A stretch of 64,000 nt of DNA, taken from Tubulanus polymorphus. Lineage: Eukaryota > Nemertea > Palaeonemertea > Tubulaniformes > Tubulanidae. The notes below the pieces were generated by a model, which saw nothing but the letters and a program-made list of their open reading frames with translations, had not been told where the DNA came from and did no database searches. Both the position numbers and the translations under genes were made by a program. The stretch is from positions 7,869,414 to 7,933,413 of the forward strand of contig NC_134034.1 in assembly GCF_964204645.1 (NCBI RefSeq), read 5' to 3'. Shown here piece by piece: positions 31,265 to 41,748 of this stretch (its first letter is position 1; every line of letters starts with the position of its first letter).

Positions 31265-31810
31265 AAAACGACCTTAACACGCCGTTCGACCAAAAAACTT
31301 AATGTTCCGACAAGAAAATCTTGTTCAAATGAAAACAATTCTGTTTGATCGAACAATACACTTTTTGTTTGAACCAAAACTTTTCTTCATTCTGACAAAA
31401 ATGTGTTCGAATAAAAAGCTATGTTTTTGTTGAAATGAAGAACCTTTTATCCCGGCAAAGAAATTTGGTTGAGCGAAAACAACTTTTTTGGAACGAATGT
31501 TTGAATGAAAACAATTCTGTTCGATTGAACGAAATACTTAATACTTTTGGTTCGAAGAAAAAACTTTTTACAATATACTTGTTCGAACGAAAAACTTAAT
31601 GTTTTTGACAAGAAAATTCTGTTCAAATTAAAACGATTCTGTTCGATCGAATGATTGTTCGTACGGAAAACCTTTCGTTTGGACAAAAAAAAGTTCAACT
31701 TTGTTCTAACGATTTTTTCAAATTGGTTCAATCGAACAGAATATTAATCATTCGAACAAAATAAATTTCGTTCCGACGAAAGGATTTTCAAGCGAAAGGT
31801 GTTATGAACG
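31265..31810. repeat. Degenerate tandem repeat rich in TTCGAACGAAAA
   Basis: Irregular repeats of about 50-70 bp with TGTTCGA, CGAACGAAAA and AACTTTTT elements. No coding potential is supported. Confidence 0.6.
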
Positions 31811-31845
31811 AAAAAAGATATTTCTGGGGCTCCGCAGTAACTTAA

Positions 31846-32171
31846 AGCCGGACGTAGGTAGGCCTTGCGACACGATGCGATCCTCGCGTTGCATCGCAAG
31901 TTTCGCTGCAAGTCGGTTGCGATACGATTGTCAGCGACTGTGTGCGACTAGTTTCTGCCAGTCGCAAGACCGCGTAGGTCGGTTGTGACAGCCGTGTCGC
32001 GTCGCAGAAAGTAGAACACGTGTGACTTCTTGTGACTGGCGTTGCTGACAGTCGCAACCCGTCGCAAGGGAGCGTAGGTCGATGAGTCGTTGCGACACAA
32101 TCGTCGGTCGGTCGCAGTGAATGGCGTCGCAGTGAGTCACAAGCCGTCGCAAAGCCGACCTACGCCCGGCT
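31846..32171. mobile_element. MITE, Harbinger-like, TAA target duplication
   Basis: Ends AGCCGGACGTAGGT and its near-complement ACCTACGCCCGGCT, flanked by TAA on both sides (31843-31845; 32172-32174). The interior (326 bp in total) is rich in GTCGCAA/TTGCGAC words in both orientations, making it foldback-prone. The 3-bp TWA duplication points to the PIF/Harbinger superfamily; this is inference. Confidence 0.7.
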
Positions 32172-32174
32172 TAA

Positions 32175-33198
32175 GTCATTAGCAATTAATGAAATACCTG
32201 TTCCATTTATGATGAAGAACTTAAATGAAAAGTCTGGCTTATAAAGCTGTCTGCTCGGACGATATTTTCAAAAAAAACTCTTCATTTTTTCCAATAAAAT
32301 TGATAATTGTGATTGATCGTTGCAAATCAGAACCAGTTAATCACTAATTAACATGCATTTTGATAAATCTGATTCTCCTTCACAGTGAACTTAGCTTTAA
32401 CCTAGTAGAGGCTACTAGCCTATGTAGGCCTATGTATATGCGTAGGCCTAACATCCGGACATAATGGTCGTAGGCCTATTGAATAACAACCCTCCTAAAT
32501 ATCGTAAATTTTGTTTTGAAGTTCAATCCAATGAGTCCGTTATTAAACGCAACAATTATACTGTGTTTGTTTGAGACAGTAAAGGTCAGTTAAGGTCGCG
32601 TAAAACTCGATAAAATCTTCAAGCGACACAGCGAACGATCTCCTTTCCTCCACAGCGAACGCTTACTCCGAATGTCAAGTGTGAGTCCAGCATACGGATA
32701 GGAGTGTGTTATATACTTGTTGTTCCGTCGTTGGCGGTCCGTGTTTTAGTGTAGACAGTTATGGAGAATATATTCTGAAACCGTACTCTAATAGTTGGCT
32801 CCGTTTTTGAAGTTCTACTGGATATTTCTCTCTAATATTATATTCCTGCGATTGATGAGATGAAACATATGGTCCCTCGGAGGCGGATGATGTAAAGATT
32901 TGATGTTTGGATGACTACAGATGACCAAAATTTGATGTTTAAGCGAAAACACGTGAGTCGACGTCGTGTTAATTTCTGATGAAACGAAAAATTGATAAAA
33001 ATCTAACTATTGATGCAGAATTGACTTGAATACGAATTAATACTGTCGAAAAATTGTGTGCTTGTAGTATTAATCTTAAAAAGTCAGTTTCGAGAAAAAT
33101 AAAGCAGGGTGCTGATGAAAATTTGATGGATTGCTAATTACCGAAAGAAGACGATCGAGATTGGAATATACCGACCAGAAAGATACAAAATTTCGTAA
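32175..33198. other. Dispersed repeat copy and BEL leader, no gene
   Basis: 32399-32722 is a second copy of the repeat at 11597-11936. The remainder leads into the gag ATG of the BEL element at 33199; an LTR boundary or primer site could not be placed. Confidence 0.5.
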
Positions 33199-34344
33199 TT
33201 GACCATGAATGCTGAACAGAGAAGAGATTTTGAACTTAGAAAACGAAAAAGGACACCACTCAAAGCAAAAATCACAAGAGTGAAGTCCAAAATTGATGAA
33301 AAATTGTTAGATCAGAAGAAATTAGATGAGAAGGAATTACAAAAATGCAGATGGGCATTAGGGGAATTAGCTGATGCATTTAAAGCAATCTCAGAATTAG
33401 ATACTGAGACATCTGAAATTATTCTGGAGATCGATGAAGTGGAGTACAACAAATTTGTGTTAGAATCTGATGAATATTTAGAAGAATTGTCCCTCTTTAT
33501 ATTCAACCTTAAACAGATTTTAGAACAGCGAGAAAAAAGGCCGGCAGGTATTGACAAGAGCCAGGACAAGACAAGAAGACCACATCGACAAGTAGAATCG
33601 ACCTCAGATGAAGAAAGCGACGAGAAACGTCATTCCGATACTTCAACGGAATCAGAAGATGATAAACCACAACGTAATGTTTTTCAGGGTTTGAAAAAAC
33701 CAGAATTATCAACATTCGATCGTCAAAAGGAATACTACCATGACTGGCGAAACCAATTTGATGTTTTTGTAGGGAACACAAAGCTACCCTCAAAAACGAA
33801 GATGATGATGTTAAAAAACTGTTTAAAGGGGAAAGCATTGAAAATCATTGGTAACCTTGGTTACACAAAAACAGAATATGAAGCAGCCTTGAAGAAATTG
33901 GAGCTGAAATTCGGTGGTGAAAAACGTCTCATTAGACAGCACTTAGATAGATTAATGGAAACAAGCTCAATTACAGAAGGGAATAATAAGGCATTGGAAA
34001 TATTTTCAGATAGACTATGTGACATGGTCACCAAATTATCCTTGAAAGGGAGTGGAGGAGAGTTCGAAACTGACAGTGCCTTATATATTCAAGTTCAAAA
34101 GAAAGTACCAGAAAAAATGTTGGTAGACTTTCATCGTCATGTTAAGAGTTCTGGAAAATCGGATGACCTCCAGGAATTTTCGAATTGGCTGGCAGAAGAG
34201 GTAGCATATTTACTTGAAGCTGAAGAAACAAAAGGGTCTAGTACTAGAATTCCCAGAGAAAAAAAGACGGTCTTTCAGTACTGGTCTTATGAGAAAACAA
34301 GGTTGTTACATATGCGGAAAGAACCACAAGTTGACGGAATGTGA
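33199..34344 (+). CDS. BEL/Pao gag, N-terminal and capsid part
   Basis: Open frame of 381 codons. A basic coiled-coil N-terminus (RVKSKIDEKLLDQKKLDEKELQ split over the first 60 residues), then a Ser/Asp/Glu-rich linker (about residues 120-155), then the capsid-like region with LKKPELSTFDRQKEYYHDWR, typical of BEL Gag. From about 34250 this frame ceases to be meaningful, and homology continues in the frame starting at 34214. The frame change may be a mutation or a programmed shift. Confidence 0.8.
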   Translation: MTMNAEQRRDFELRKRKRTPLKAKITRVKSKIDEKLLDQKKLDEKELQKCRWALGELADAFKAISELDTETSEIILEIDEVEYNKFVLESDEYLEELSLFIFNLKQILEQREKRPAGIDKSQDKTRRPHRQVESTSDEESDEKRHSDTSTESEDDKPQRNVFQGLKKPELSTFDRQKEYYHDWRNQFDVFVGNTKLPSKTKMMMLKNCLKGKALKIIGNLGYTKTEYEAALKKLELKFGGEKRLIRQHLDRLMETSSITEGNNKALEIFSDRLCDMVTKLSLKGSGGEFETDSALYIQVQKKVPEKMLVDFHRHVKSSGKSDDLQEFSNWLAEEVAYLLEAEETKGSSTRIPREKKTVFQYWSYEKTRLLHMRKEPQVDGM

Positions 34345-35032
34345 TAACTGGACGAAAATGGCTGTAGGTGATCGATGGGAACGTGCAAAAATGTATAGTA
34401 TGTGTTTTAAATGTCTAAATAAAGGACATAGAAGTTGTCAGTGTAGAGAAACCAGATTCTCTGGATGCAGAATTGAAGGTTGTCAGGATAATAAGCGACG
34501 CCATACACACCTTCATCACCCTAAGGAATCTAAACATAATGCAAATGAAGAGCTGAACCCTCAGGAGGTGAACCCTCATGCAACACATCAAAGAGGTAGA
34601 TGTCCTCCGGGGCGAGTAGCTTTGAGAATAGTGCCGGTTAGATTGGTTGGCGCTCGAGATCAAGAAATAATCATCAACGCCTTCCTGGATGACGGATCTG
34701 ACTCATGCTATATATCTGATGATGTAGCAATTGCTATGGAGTTGGAACGGGAGTCAGAACGCCATATAACAATGAATACTCTGGCTGGTGCGAGTGAATT
34801 GAAAAGTCGAAAAGTCAGTGTGAAACTGAAAAGTTTGGATGGGAAGGTTGATGTACTGCTTCAACCATGGGTGATGGACTCTATGTGTAAGGGTATCAAA
34901 CCAATTGATTGGAGGCGACACGAGGCTGATTGGGGACATTTGAAGGATATTGAGTTTCCAAAACTACCGTCTACTGAAGTAGACATGTTGATAGGTGCAG
35001 ATCAACCGGAATTGATGGCGGCCATTGAATAA
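34214..35032 (+). pseudogene. BEL/Pao zinc knuckles and protease
   Basis: Contains two Cys/His clusters, GCYICGKNHKLTEC and CFKCLNKGHRSCQC, followed by a retropepsin whose active site is LDDGSDSCYIS (D-x-G-S form usual in BEL/Pao). It ends at TAA 35030 just after the MLIGADQPELM segment that normally precedes RT; reading resumes in the same frame after the stop, so the stop is probably a mutation. Confidence 0.85.
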
Positions 35033-36241
35033 CGTCGTGGTGATGTAGGGGGTCCAGTGGCCCGGAAAACCCCACTGGGCTGGACAGTGATTGGAAAAGT
35101 TTCAAATGGATTTAGTGAAAACCAGAGTTTTACGACAACTCATGCGTATAGAACTGAAGTTAGGTCCTTCGATATAAGAACTGATGATTGCTTGAGAAAG
35201 ATCTGGGATCAGGATCTAGATTGCGGAAACCTCCATTAAAAAAGTCGGAGATAGATATGAAGTCCAAATTCCCTGGAAAGAGGAGAAGAGGTATTTACCG
35301 AATAATTTTGAAGATGCTAGTAAACGCCTGATGATGCTGGAAAAACGGTTTTTCAAAGACGAGGAGATTGCTCGACGATACAGAGATGTGTTTATGGCGA
35401 ACGTAGAGAAAGGTTATTTGCAGAAAGTGTCAGATGTTGACTTAGAGAAAAATAGTAGCTGGTTTCGACCACACTTTCCAGTCGTTCGTGAAGATAAGAC
35501 AACAACAAAAGTTCGCATTGTACATGATTCTGCTGCCAAAACTGGAAATATGAGTTTGAATGATGTTATGATGAATGGCCCTAATCTACAGAATAACATA
35601 GTAGAAATATTGATTATGTTCCGAACAAAACCGGTGGCATTGGTAGGGGATATTAAGGAGATGTTTTCTCAGGTCCAAATGTTTGAAGATGATCGAAGGT
35701 ACCATCGATTGTTATGGCGTGATGATACACACTCGCCAGTTGAAACTTATGAAGCAACTAGATTGATGTTTGGGGACAAGGCTTCGCCATTTCTGGCACA
35801 GTTTGTTTTGAGACATCATGTAAACTGCAGTGAAGAAAACCCAAGAGTGTCTGAAGTTATTCACAAGCAAACCTATATGGACGATTTAATTACATCAGTG
35901 GAGAATGTTGTGGATGCGACCACTCTAAGAAGCGAGTTATCATCTGTATTATCTGCTGCAGGATTTGATGTAAGACGATGGTGTAGTAATGTTATGGCTG
36001 TTTTAGATGGCTTACCTCTTGGAGATATTGAGGATTGCTTGAAGATAGTTGACAAAGACAATGCAAATATGGAGACTTTGGCTGTACGATGGTTTGCAGT
36101 GGGAGATTACTTGACGTACTCAACTCCGGCTAGTTGCGGTAGGCGTGGAGTCCCGACAAAGCGTAGTCTGTTGAGTTGTATTGCCACACTCTTTGATCCA
36201 CTGCAGTATTTGGCACCAGTTGTTATACCCATCAGCATCTA
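35033..36241 (+). pseudogene. BEL/Pao reverse transcriptase, truncated
   Basis: The region following protease (KTPLGWTVIGKV) is in the upstream frame up to about 35239, then shifts to the frame open at 35331-36242. RT motifs visible are RIVHDSAAKT, ALVGDIKEMFSQV, and the active site KQTYMDDLITS. The frame ends at 36241 where sequence changes to a second BEL element in opposite orientation; RNase H and integrase are absent. Confidence 0.85.
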
Positions 36242-36467
36242 GGACGTCTTCTTCAAGCGTCAAGACTGCAACCAGTTCATCATTCAAAACATCGATCTGA
36301 TTCACTGTAGCGTCAATCTCCAACAGGACGCACTTCAGCTCCTCGGGTCTAGCGCTTATCTCGATCAAATCATCGGCTTTTTGACACTGGCGAGTCAGAA
36401 CGCCCTTTCTTGCACCACGGGTTCGACGGAGTTTCTTCAGCTGGGCTTCTATTTCGTTTGTCGACAT
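36241..36467 (-). pseudogene. Second BEL/Pao element, gag N-terminus only
   Basis: From ATG 36467 about 75 codons are open: IEAQLKKLRRTRGARKG, then a helical region with LLEIDATVNQIDVLNDEL, the kind of N-terminus seen in lophotrochozoan BEL Gag. It stops being homologous at the junction with the RT of the other element near 36240. It lies 3' of the LTR at 36492-36826. Confidence 0.65.
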
Positions 36468-36491
36468 CTATCTGGCTCGAGGGACCAAAAA

Positions 36492-36826
36492 TGTGGAATA
36501 CGCGACCACCAGTGAAACTGACAACGACGACGACGACAGAAAACTAGATGTCCAGCTGGAGAGAGATCTTTATTTGACTGCCCAGTACAAATTCTACACA
36601 GGTTTATATACAGGCAAAAATCATGAAGTATTAAAATAGCTTTTATCAAAATAGTGCCGGTTTAGGGTTTTTAACAATATAATATACTAGGTAACCGATC
36701 AATTTAGAGAGGACTGTATGGTAGGTTTTAGCCAAATGCTATGAATTAGAGTTCAACAATTGGATTAAATAAACACAATAAGATCAGAAGTTACAACCGA
36801 GGAATATTCAATAAATGTCTCTAACA
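36492..36826 (-). repeat. BEL LTR (5' LTR of the minus-strand element)
   Basis: On the minus strand the sequence starts TGTTAGAGACATTTATT and ends GTATTCCACA. It holds a TATATAA box, then an AATAAAG signal, and is followed by TTTTTGGTCCCTCGAGCC, a primer-site/leader type usual in BEL elements. Its outer edge at 36826/36827 cuts the coiled-coil gene of Polinton II. Confidence 0.75.
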
Positions 36827-38150
36827 GATGCAGTAATTCCGGGTAAAGCTGCAGCAGATTTTTTAAAAAGTTCCCATAGATATTTTGCTAATTTCTTTAA
36901 ACCATCCTTTATCTTGTATAGAATTATTATTATTCGGTGGTTTATCCGGTTTATTAGGTTTTGGTGTAGATTTTAATGAATTTGATATTGCTAAACCTAT
37001 TGTTGTGAATACCATAGTTACAGCTGTTAAAATTGAAAGAATTGTTATACCTTCTAGTTTAAATAATAATCTTATTCTATCTTTCAATGATTTTTTAGAA
37101 TCTGGTTTTATTATTAAATCTTTAAAAATAACTTTTAATCTATTAATATTATAATCATATGATTTTATAATAATTTAATTTCTTCTTTCTGTAATTCTAT
37201 GTTTTATTCTAAATCATCTTTTTCTTTTTCTAAATATGCATTTCTTTTTTTTAATTTAATTTCTTCAATACCTTTATTATCTATATCTAATTTTAATTGT
37301 TCTATTTCTTTAATTTTATCAGTTCTATCTTTTTCTAAAGTTCTAATTTTAAAATCTCTTATACTTTTATCATGCGCAAATTTATCAGCTTCATTTCTAA
37401 TACTAATAATTTCTCTAATTGCTTTATCAGAAAATATGTTTAAATCGTCTAATTGTTGATCTGTTGCATCAAGTAACCCATTTGGTAAAAGTTTTTCAAT
37501 TTTAACTTTATTTGATTTAAGTTTACCAGTTTTGGAAGTTATATTCTGTTCAGAAGTTGTTTCTGTTTCGAAATTATTATTGATTATTTCAAATTATTCA
37601 TTAATTCTTTGTTTAAATACTCTTTTATTTTGATTTATTTCTTCTTGTGTAACATTTTCTATTTCATAACTATTACTTATTCTTTTTATTCTAGATGGTT
37701 CTAAATTACTCAAAGTTGATTCTGCTAATATTTTATTTGATTTTTATAAGAGATATCAATATGATAATCATGTTTCAAATGATAGTAATATTCATCATCT
37801 AAAGATTTTAATTCTCTAACTAAATACCTAGCACCTCTATCATTGATATTATATCCAGATCTTTCAAATATAGGTTTGAAATTATAAATTTATTCATTAT
37901 ATTCTAAATTTTGTTTTATTAAATCTGGATTTTCATTTTCGGGATTTATTCTCGATTTAGTTCTTCTATCAAACTCGTCTGTTGAAGGGGCTTTAGAACC
38001 ACTATCTGCTAAATTAGAATTATATGCTGATCGACCATCACTATCAATTTTAGTTTCATTAATATCAGGTTGTGGTTCATCAGGTATAAATCCTTCATTA
38101 TTATTTCCCATTTCTCCCACTTCATAAGCTTCTCCACCTTCTACATCCAT
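36827..38150 (-). pseudogene. Coiled-coil/TM protein, Polinton II copy, cut by BEL LTR
   Basis: The N-terminus (37890-38150) reads GNNNEGFIPDEPQPD and SAYNSNLADSGSKAPST, nearly the same as in Polinton I. A broken coiled-coil region follows (stops and frameshifts between 37870 and 37200). Then comes the first membrane stretch ILSILTAVTMVFTT (36863-37087). The gene ends abruptly after the AAALPGI-like segment at the BEL boundary, so the last hydrophobic segment and the capsid gene are lost. Confidence 0.75.
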
Positions 38151-38166
38151 TTATATCATATAAAAA

Positions 38167-39480
38167 TTAAAATTTAAAATATAATATTCCTCCAATTACA
38201 ATTCCTGTACAAGATATAGCTAATTTAGTATTTTCATGAGATTTATTATCATTATAAGTTTTAATTATATCATGTTGAATAATATCAGTTTTCATATTTT
38301 CTGATGAATTGTAATATTTTATTTTAGAATCATTGATTAATTTGATATTCTTTTTTTTTAGTTTCAGTTGATTGAATATGTTTTTTAATTTTTTCACCTT
38401 CCATTAATTTTGGAGCAGTAATAATCTTTTTATTTATATCATTTAATCCAAACTTATTATATATTGTTGCAGTTTTAATTAGATTATTATAACCAATTAT
38501 ATTTCCCATCTTTAATATTAAATCATCAGAAATAATTAATAAATTAGGTCCTATACAATAATTTAATCTTACATGTGATTTATCTAAATAATTTTGATAT
38601 CTTATAATGTTTTCTGGAATTGATCTATTTTCATCATTATGAATGAAATCTTCACTTTAAATTGTTTTTGTGTATCAAATGATGTATTTAAATTTCTAAT
38701 TATTGGGGATCTTGTTTCAACTTGCGCACCTAGAATACATATCAAATAAGTTCTAATTTTCGGATTGATTTATTATTTGTATACCAGCTTTAGTAAATCC
38801 TTCACTATTTTCGAAAATAAAATAAACCCAACCATTATTATTTTCTTGTTTTAAATTATCATAGAATTTCGGTAATTTATTGAAATTTAATGTTTCTAAA
38901 TCCTTAGTTTCTATTTTACCATAACCTAATTTATTATTATAGATATTAAAAAAAGTATCAGATGGTATGGGAAGTGCACAATATTCTGCAATCTTTTTAG
39001 GGCAAGGAGGTGATCTTATTGTTCCAAGTTTTGTTCTAAAATCAGAATGGGTCTCTTATTCATTTAATAAAGGGGTCTCTTATTCATTTAATATCAATCT
39101 TATTTGAAAATAAGTATGAAATCTAAATAAACTTTGAATCAATTTATATTTTAAATTATTCAAATGATCATTCCAACTAATTCCACATCCTGTTGTTGCA
39201 CAAAAATCAGCAAAATTTAATTGGTTCTGCCATTACTTCATATTAGATTTTAATAAACATTGTTTTTCATCTTTCGATTTTCTAAAATTAATTAAATATA
39301 CATGAAATATATTTTTCATCTTTGCATTAAAATTATCAGTTTCAGCAAAATAAATATCTAAATTAATTAATGAATTCAAAACAAAATTTCTATATGTGAT
39401 ATTTTTATTAAAATCTATTGCTGGAATATTATATTAATTGATTTATTATATTGAAAAGCTTTTGGAAAACTATCTACCAT
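38167..39480 (-). pseudogene. Conserved Polinton 400-aa family protein, Polinton II copy
   Basis: Starts at ATG 39480 with a SFPKAFQYNKSI-like segment shared with Polinton I (178). Motifs CATTGCGISWND, RFHTYFQIR and EGFTKAGIQ are readable across several frameshifts and stops. The C-terminal 76 codons (38167-38397) are open and end in a hydrophobic helix (LAISCTGIVIGGILYFKF), missing from the Polinton I copy. A short in-place duplication near 39055 (GGGTCTCTTATTCATTTAA twice) adds damage. Confidence 0.75.
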
Positions 39481-39496
39481 TTATATGATAAAAAAA

Positions 39497-39930
39497 TTAA
39501 TAATTTATTAATACTTTTAATAATTTATCTTGTTCTTCAACTGTTATATTACCATTTAAACTCATTATATAATCTAATGTATTTTTTAGTTTATTGGTTT
39601 CTTTTAAATTAGATTTTATTTTTTCTTTATAACTTTTTATATTTAATTTTGAACTTATTCCGGTTAATACACTTGATGATAATCCTAGCACGCCAATTGA
39701 TATAGCTAAAGGTGTTAATTGACTGAATATTGCTAGAAATGTTATTACGGAACTAATTGTAACTGAACTACAAATAATAAAATAATATATAATTTTACTT
39801 TTTAAATATTTTTTCTTTTTTATCTTTAAGTCACTTTCAAATTCTAATATTTGTATTTCCAAATATAATTTTAATTTAGTTTTATTTATATCATGAGGAA
39901 TAATATCAATATTATCATTTTATCAACCAT
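39497..39930 (-). pseudogene. Two-TM small protein, SLATT-like layout
   Basis: The 121-codon open part (39497-39862) has a basic helix, two hydrophobic helices (IIYYFIICSSVTISSVITFL and LAISIGVLGLSSSVL), then a coiled region. Upstream homologous reading (DNIDIIPHDINKTK) to an ATG at 39930 needs one frameshift. The arrangement (helix, TM hairpin, helix) recalls SLATT-type 2TM proteins, but that is a layout similarity only. The Polinton I copy is cut by the window edge (1-161). Confidence 0.6.
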
Positions 39931-39949
39931 TTATTTAGAAAAGAAATTA

Positions 39950-40372
39950 CTAATTAGTAAATCTATATGCTACAAATATAACAATAACTGTTCCACCTAA
40001 AATCCAAATTATTTCATATTTCTTCTGTTCACTACTTGGTGTATAATAATCTGATAATTTAGGTTTATATACATGTAATTTTTCTTTATTTGTTACTGCG
40101 TTATATAAACTCATAGCTTCATCGACTGATTGAAAATCTCTATGTGCAATTATCTGATTATATAATTCTTTATTGATGTAATCCATATAGTTTTGCCTCT
40201 TTCATCCATATTCTTCTGCAGCTTTATTATATTTCTCTAATGCTAAGTTATGTATTCTTTGTTCTCCTAATGAACTATTTTTATCAATATGCTTAAACAA
40301 ATATCCACCACCAGTAAATGCCAAAGCGTTAACAATTGCCGATCCTATAATAGTTATAATTGCAGATTCCAT
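39950..40372 (-). pseudogene. Conserved Polinton membrane protein (about 140 aa), one stop
   Basis: Single frame from ATG 40372 to 39950 with one TGA at about 40193. The N-terminal hydrophobic segment (IITIIGSAIVNALAFTGG), a charged middle (HNLALEKYNKAAEEY), the FQSVDEAMSLY and LSDYYTPSSEQK motifs, and a C-terminal helix (IIWILGGTVIVIFVAY) match a two-TM family regularly found in animal Polintons. Function not established. Confidence 0.75.
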
Positions 40373-40396
40373 TTATTAAGTAAAAAAATTACGCAT

Positions 40397-40618
40397 TTAT
40401 ATAGGAGGAATATATTTCTGTTTTTTTATATAATCAATAGTTAAATTAGATAAAGTAACTGCTAACGTTAATTTTAAAATATCATTGTTATCAAATCTAT
40501 CAACATTAACACTTCCCATTCTAAATACTTTTTTTAATACCATTGAATAACTAACAGTTCCAACTGAAAGTAAGGCACCATTATATAATCCAGTTATTAT
40601 CCACTTATTATCACTCAT
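40397..40618 (-). CDS. 73-aa small membrane protein, Polinton II, intact
   Basis: Open frame with two moderately hydrophobic stretches (GLYNGALLSVGTVSYSMVL and ILKLTLAVTLSNLTI). Its ATG overlaps the stop of the upstream gene (ATGA), consistent with the compact gene train. No family recognised. Confidence 0.6.
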   Translation of the reverse strand: MSDNKWIITGLYNGALLSVGTVSYSMVLKKVFRMGSVNVDRFDNNDILKLTLAVTLSNLTIDYIKKQKYIPPI

Positions 40619-40969
40619 TTATTTACCAAAATAATACCTATCTTCAAAAATTTAGTTAACTTAGTTATAATTATTTCAACATTTATTTCATTACTACTTT
40701 TATGATTATCATATATTTTAGATAATATGTTTTTAATATCATCGATTATTCCATCTTCATTCAATTCATAATATTCTAAAGGCGTTTTCATTAAATCAAT
40801 TACTTTTTCTATATTATAATTTTCTTGAAATTTCTTCTTATAATCATTAATGCATTTTAAATGATTTACTTTTAATATCAGTAATTACATCATTTAGTTT
40901 AATTCTCATTTCTTTACCACGTTTAAAATCAAACCCAAAACATATACTCGGTCCTCCTGTTATATTCAT
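40615..40969 (-). pseudogene. Unrecognised protein of about 120 aa, frameshifted
   Basis: From ATG 40969 the frame reads TGGPSICFGFDFKRGKE to about 40865. After a shift it continues with IEKVIDLMKTPLEYYEL and IIITKLTKFLKIG to a TGA overlapping the next ATG. Position between the penton-like and 73-aa genes suggests a real Polinton gene; function unknown. Confidence 0.5.
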
Positions 40970-40986
40970 ATTTATATAGTGAAAAA

Positions 40987-41350
40987 TTACTCTTTACATC
41001 TTATAACTAATTCATAAATTACAGGAAAGTTATTCAAATCAATTAAATATCCATTATGATTTCTAATTTCTAATTTAAAATTATTAAATTTTGTAATGCA
41101 TGTTTTGAAATCACATTCTGTTAAATTATAATGTATTTGCATTCCAAATTCTTTAACATTCTTCAATGGTAAAATATTTAATACACTAGAATTACAAGTT
41201 GTATCTTTAGTTGCTTCGACACAATTTACAATTCACACAATCTACACAATTCTTAAATTCCCTATCTAATTGTACTAGTAAATTATGTGATTTATAATTT
41301 ATCAGTCTTCTTGAATCAACAAATATTCTGTATTCTTTTAATTCTACCAT
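40987..41350 (-). pseudogene. Penton-like minor capsid protein (single jelly roll), frameshifted
   Basis: Starts at ATG 41350: the N-terminus YRIFVDSRRLINY resembles the DSR start of Polinton minor capsid proteins. After a frameshift near 41225 the C-terminus reads KLEIRNHNGYLIDLNNF then YELVIRC, matching the final strands (D-G-x-L-I/V-D) of that family. At about 120 codons it is shorter than usual. The assignment is based on end motifs only. Confidence 0.5.
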
Positions 41351-41364
41351 TTATTTTACATATT

Positions 41365-41718
41365 TTATTCGAAATCTATTTCATGGTGCCCTTTTTCATT
41401 CTTACCTTTATATATGAAATAGAAATCTCCAGAACATAATTCTTCTAAATCTTCACTTGATAATCTATGAAATCTATCCGGTAAATATGTTCTGAATTTA
41501 TATTTATTTCCTTTTAATCCTTCATATTCTAAGTGGATAACTAATTTATCTCCATATTTGTTAGTAACTGTATCAATATTAGTAATTAAATATTTTTTAT
41601 GAATTGTTAGTTCATTTAACTTCTTAAATTTATAATCTACAGATTTAGCATTTGTGATATCTTTTATTCTATCTAGAAATGATTTGTTGTTCTCACTTTG
41701 TGCTTGTTTACTCTCCAT
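41365..41718 (-). CDS. 117-aa OB-fold-like Polinton protein, intact
   Basis: Open frame immediately after polB. The core reads LNELTIHKKYLITNID, TVTNKYGDKLVIHLE, then FRTYLPDRF and FYFIYKGK. This LNEL...TKYG...LP-x-RF pattern is shared by small proteins beside polB in many animal Polintons and looks like an OB-fold single-strand binding protein; the biochemical role is inference. No disabling change seen, while neighbours are broken. Confidence 0.65.
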   Translation of the reverse strand: MESKQAQSENNKSFLDRIKDITNAKSVDYKFKKLNELTIHKKYLITNIDTVTNKYGDKLVIHLEYEGLKGNKYKFRTYLPDRFHRLSSEDLEELCSGDFYFIYKGKNEKGHHEIDFE

Positions 41719-41748
41719 TTTAATAACGTATTTTTTATTAAAATTTGA

